Source: an uncultured Oscillospiraceae bacterium (GTDB taxonomy: Bacteria > Bacillota > Clostridia > Oscillospirales > Ruminococcaceae). Taken from it: a DNA stretch of 64,000 nt. Of the stretch, positions 61,908 to 64,000 are shown in pieces; positions within the stretch are counted from its first letter, which is position 1; every line of letters starts with the position of its first letter. The DNA lies in contig CAJUHS010000011.1 in the NCBI GenBank assembly GCA_910586535.1, positions 1 through 64,000 of the forward strand. Direction: 5' to 3'. The notes under the pieces are model-generated. The model was not told the origin of the DNA and searched no databases. It saw nothing but the letters and a program-made list of their open reading frames with translations. Position numbers and translations under genes: made by a program.

Positions 61908-62295
61908 ATGACCAATTACCGAGAGATTCTAAGGCTTAACAGTCTTGGTCTCAACAATTCGCAAATAGCCGAAGCTTGTGACTGTTCACGCACCACGGTT
62001 GTCCAGACCCTTCGGTTTGCAAAGGATAAATCATTAGCTTATCCTTTGCCGAAAGAAATGTCTGACAAAAAACTTGCGGGGACATTGTTTCCGTCTCCTC
62101 CGGGCAAGATTAAGTACAAAATGCCCGACTACGAGTATGTCTATCGTGAGATGCAGAAAAAGGGCGTAACGCTTAATCTGCTGTGGTTGGGAGTATTGTG
62201 ACAGATGTCGTAACAGCGGTGAGGTTCCGTATCAGTCAACGCAGTTTAACAAGTATTACGGTGATTTTCTTGTCAAAAAGAACGCAATATACAGT
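61908..62295 (+). pseudogene. istA: IS21-family transposase (istA) relic
   Basis: The first 97 codons match the IstA N-terminus: NYREILRLNSLGLNNSQIAEACDCSRTTV (helix-turn-helix), then YKMPDYEYVYREMQKKGVTLNLLWL. An extra G near 62190 shifts the frame; the next frame continues EYCDRCRNSGEVPYQSTQFN and YYGDFLVKKN before the match stops. The DDE domain and istB are gone. AAGGAGG precedes the ATG. A non-autonomous remnant between its own terminal repeats. Confidence 0.82.
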
Positions 62296-62350
62296 TTACG
62301 CGGAATGGTGTTCACTTTCTGCGGTTTAACTGTTCAATTTTAGCGGAATT

Positions 62351-62377
62351 ACTGTTCAACTTGAACGGCTTAGGTGT
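62351..62377. repeat. right terminal inverted repeat of IS21 relic
   Basis: ACTGTTCAACTTG is the complement of the left end; a second ACTGTTCAA copy lies 24 bases further in (62327), as in the multiple ends of IS21 elements. Confidence 0.65.
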
Positions 62378-62831
62378 TTTTTAAAAGCGGAATATTCAAC
62401 TTCCAAAGGTTGACACATAATAATATACAATTATCATATGTTTACATTTATGTTTCAGCTAAAAACCTACCTTTTACACATTTCTACATAATACGACACA
62501 ATATGCAGCTTTTTGTAACACCATTTTCTCTAAAATCAGCAAAATTAACAAAAGAACACTTAAAAGTTATGGAATATGCTACAAGAGGTTATGGGTGTAT
62601 AATATCGGGTATTTAAACTTTATCTTCTAATCCATTATATCATACCTCAAATTCCGACAAAAATCAACAGAAATCCGACAAACGGTATAAAAAATGGCAT
62701 GAAATGCATTTTTAAGAAGATATTTCGTACTCTAAGCAGCCTACTTTAACTTGACTTGCTTATCTTTTTGTTTAGTTCAATTGTCTAATTCTGCAATCCC
62801 TTTCTTTGTAAAAAACTTGTTGATAAATCCC
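62378..62831. other. gap between IS21 relic and IS3 element
   Basis: About 450 bases. A 37-codon ORF (62503-62616, MQLFVTPFSLKSAKLTKEHL...) has no clear ribosome site and is doubtful. The left end of the IS3 element should lie here but could not be fixed. Confidence 0.4.
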
Positions 62832-62860
62832 TTGCAAAACATGACAATCCATTTTATAAT
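62832..62860 (+). promoter_or_regulatory. promoter of the IS3 transposase
   Basis: TTGCAA (62832-62837), 17 bases, TATAAT (62855-62860). Confidence 0.75.
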
Positions 62861-62882
62861 AAAATAAAAAGGATCTGTTGTC

Positions 62883-64000
62883 ATGAACAAATATCCGGAA
62901 ACTGTTAAACAAGAAGCATTAACCTACTATGAGTCCGGTATTAACGCAAAAGAAATTGCAGAAACGTTATCCATTTCAAAAAGTACAGTTTATAAATGGA
63001 TAAATGAAGGAAACAACGCTGTCCCAAATAACTCGATCGCGTATTTAAAACGATTGGAAAATAAAGTTAAACGTCTTGAGGGAATTGTCGAAATCCTTCA
63101 AAGCGTTGATTGTACGGCAAATTCTCCTCTTAATGAGAAACTTGCAGCACTAGAGCAGCTGCAGGGGAAATACAGCGTTCATATGTTGTGCGAGGCTTTA
63201 AAGGTTCCTCGCGGAACGTTCTATAACTTTATTCTGAGAAACAAGCGCGATAATACGTGGTATTCAAAGCGTCAAGAGGAACTGCGTATAAAAATACAGA
63301 AAATTTACGACGAAAGCAACCAGATTTTCGGTGCTGCCAAGATTACAGCCGTTTTAAAAGAACAGGGAAATCGCGTAAGCGAAAAGATGGTAAGAAATCT
63401 TATGGGAGATATGGGATTAATAAGTATTCGCCAAGATGCCAAATCAATTTATGACCGTGAACAGCGAAAACTGAAAAATCATTTAAATCGACAGTTTAAT
63501 GTTTCCGGACCCGATGAGGTCTGGGTAAGCGATGTTACATATTTCCGCTGGAACGAGAAAAATATCTATATTTGCGCAATCATTGATTTATATGCACGAA
63601 AGGTCATAAGCTACAAAGTTGGAATTAAAAACAGTACCCAGCTTATAAAAAGTACATTTAAGAATGCATATGAACTAAGGCATCCAATCAAAGGCTTGAT
63701 ATTTCACACCGATCGCGGCAGCAATTACCGTTCCAAATCGTTTTGCGATTACCTTCAGTCTCTGGATATTGCTCAATCTTTTTCACGAGCATACGTGCCA
63801 TATGACAATTCCGTTATGGAATCGTTCTTTTCCTCACTAAAGCGTGAGGAGCTATATAGAACTAAATACCGTTCTGAGAAAGAACTCAGAACGGCAATTG
63901 ATAACTATATAATTTTTTACAATGAGAAACGTCCGCACGCTAAAAACGGCTACAAAACACCTTCAAAGAAGGAAATCGAATATCATGAGCGTCATAAATG
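62883..64000 (+). CDS. IS3-family transposase, single fused ORF, cut by the window end
   Basis: At least 372 codons in one uninterrupted frame; the stop lies beyond the window. AAAAAGGA lies nine bases before the ATG. N-terminal helix-turn-helix NAKEIAETLSISKSTVYKWI, a leucine-zipper-like part (IAYLKRLENKVKRLEGIVEIL), the HTH_21-type QIFGAAKITAVLKEQG, and an rve core with DDE residues in WVSDVTYF, FHTDRGSNY and NSVMESFFSSLKREEL. Most IS3 elements split this into orfA and orfB with -1 frameshifting; here they are fused. It ends the island on the right. Confidence 0.92.
   Translation, partial: MNKYPETVKQEALTYYESGINAKEIAETLSISKSTVYKWINEGNNAVPNNSIAYLKRLENKVKRLEGIVEILQSVDCTANSPLNEKLAALEQLQGKYSVHMLCEALKVPRGTFYNFILRNKRDNTWYSKRQEELRIKIQKIYDESNQIFGAAKITAVLKEQGNRVSEKMVRNLMGDMGLISIRQDAKSIYDREQRKLKNHLNRQFNVSGPDEVWVSDVTYFRWNEKNIYICAIIDLYARKVISYKVGIKNSTQLIKSTFKNAYELRHPIKGLIFHTDRGSNYRSKSFCDYLQSLDIAQSFSRAYVPYDNSVMESFFSSLKREELYRTKYRSEKELRTAIDNYIIFYNEKRPHAKNGYKTPSKKEIEYHERHK

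Noticed and set aside
1..64000. CRISPR array, rRNA genes, prophage structural genes
   Set aside because: No regularly spaced direct repeats, no rRNA signature and no capsid, tail or terminase-like proteins were found.

Overview
The window looks like a chromosomal segment of a spore-forming, anaerobic, Ruminococcus-like member of the Clostridia (Oscillospiraceae-type). Reasons: a complete spoIIIAA-AH sporulation operon, an NfnAB-type ferredoxin/NADPH transhydrogenase pair, DXP-pathway isoprenoid genes, an ECF transporter module, a DUF3343/aminotransferase pair and a NifU-like/GGGtGRT pair. Shine-Dalgarno sequences are strong, and TTG and GTG starts are common. The family-level placement is inference from gene content only.

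Region 1 (1-46,100) is ordered, moderately GC-rich core genome. From left to right it holds: nfnB-nfnA and an SDR (minus strand); a nuclease-like protein; a tiny Asn/Gln-only protein; malQ and an HD phosphohydrolase (plus strand); and a long minus-strand block recN-argR-nadK-tlyA-dxs-DUF212-ispA-xseB-xseA-tsaD-like-nusB-asp23-spoIIIAH..AA. After that come a class V aminotransferase with DUF3343, ispF-ispD and pheA. The plus strand then carries ruvC-ruvA-phosphodiesterase-ruvB-glmM, an rRNA-type methyltransferase, small membrane proteins, ecfA1-ecfA2-ecfT-truA, DUF5711, CvpA-like and a ClpC-like ATPase with an N-terminal zinc ribbon. Next are three tRNAs (Gly-TCC, Arg-TCT, His-GTG) behind a consensus promoter, a cupin, a GNAT acetyltransferase, a DUF2441-like pseudogene and the strongly promoted NifU-like/GGGtGRT pair.

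Region 2 (about 46,100-64,000) is visibly AT-richer and is a decaying mobile or genomic island. It holds the tail of a tyrosine integrase, a tandem ribbon-helix-helix protein, a helicase/methylase-like remnant with three in-frame stops, and a HigBA-type toxin-antitoxin pair. It also holds a 437-residue orphan, an XRE regulator with a palindromic operator, a Rep-like protein, a large serine recombinase that has lost its catalytic domain, an IS21-family relic with both ends and an IS3-family transposase running off the window.

Two large AT-rich genes stand out in the island. One is an unrecognised gene of about 913 codons, broken by a -1 frame change exactly at an A AAA AAG heptamer and by one in-frame TAA. 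The other is an intact 1352-residue NACHT (STAND) NTPase, the best candidate for a phage-defence gene. Between them lies a non-coding stretch with several stacked hairpins that could be a structured RNA.

How the parts fit: the core blocks are typical housekeeping and sporulation clusters. The island looks like an integrated element whose integration and transfer genes have decayed while its defence and toxin-antitoxin cargo remains. Premature stops in several decayed genes are nearly all TAA or TAG, which points to C-to-T nonsense decay rather than active recoding, because intact neighbours use the same stop codons normally.
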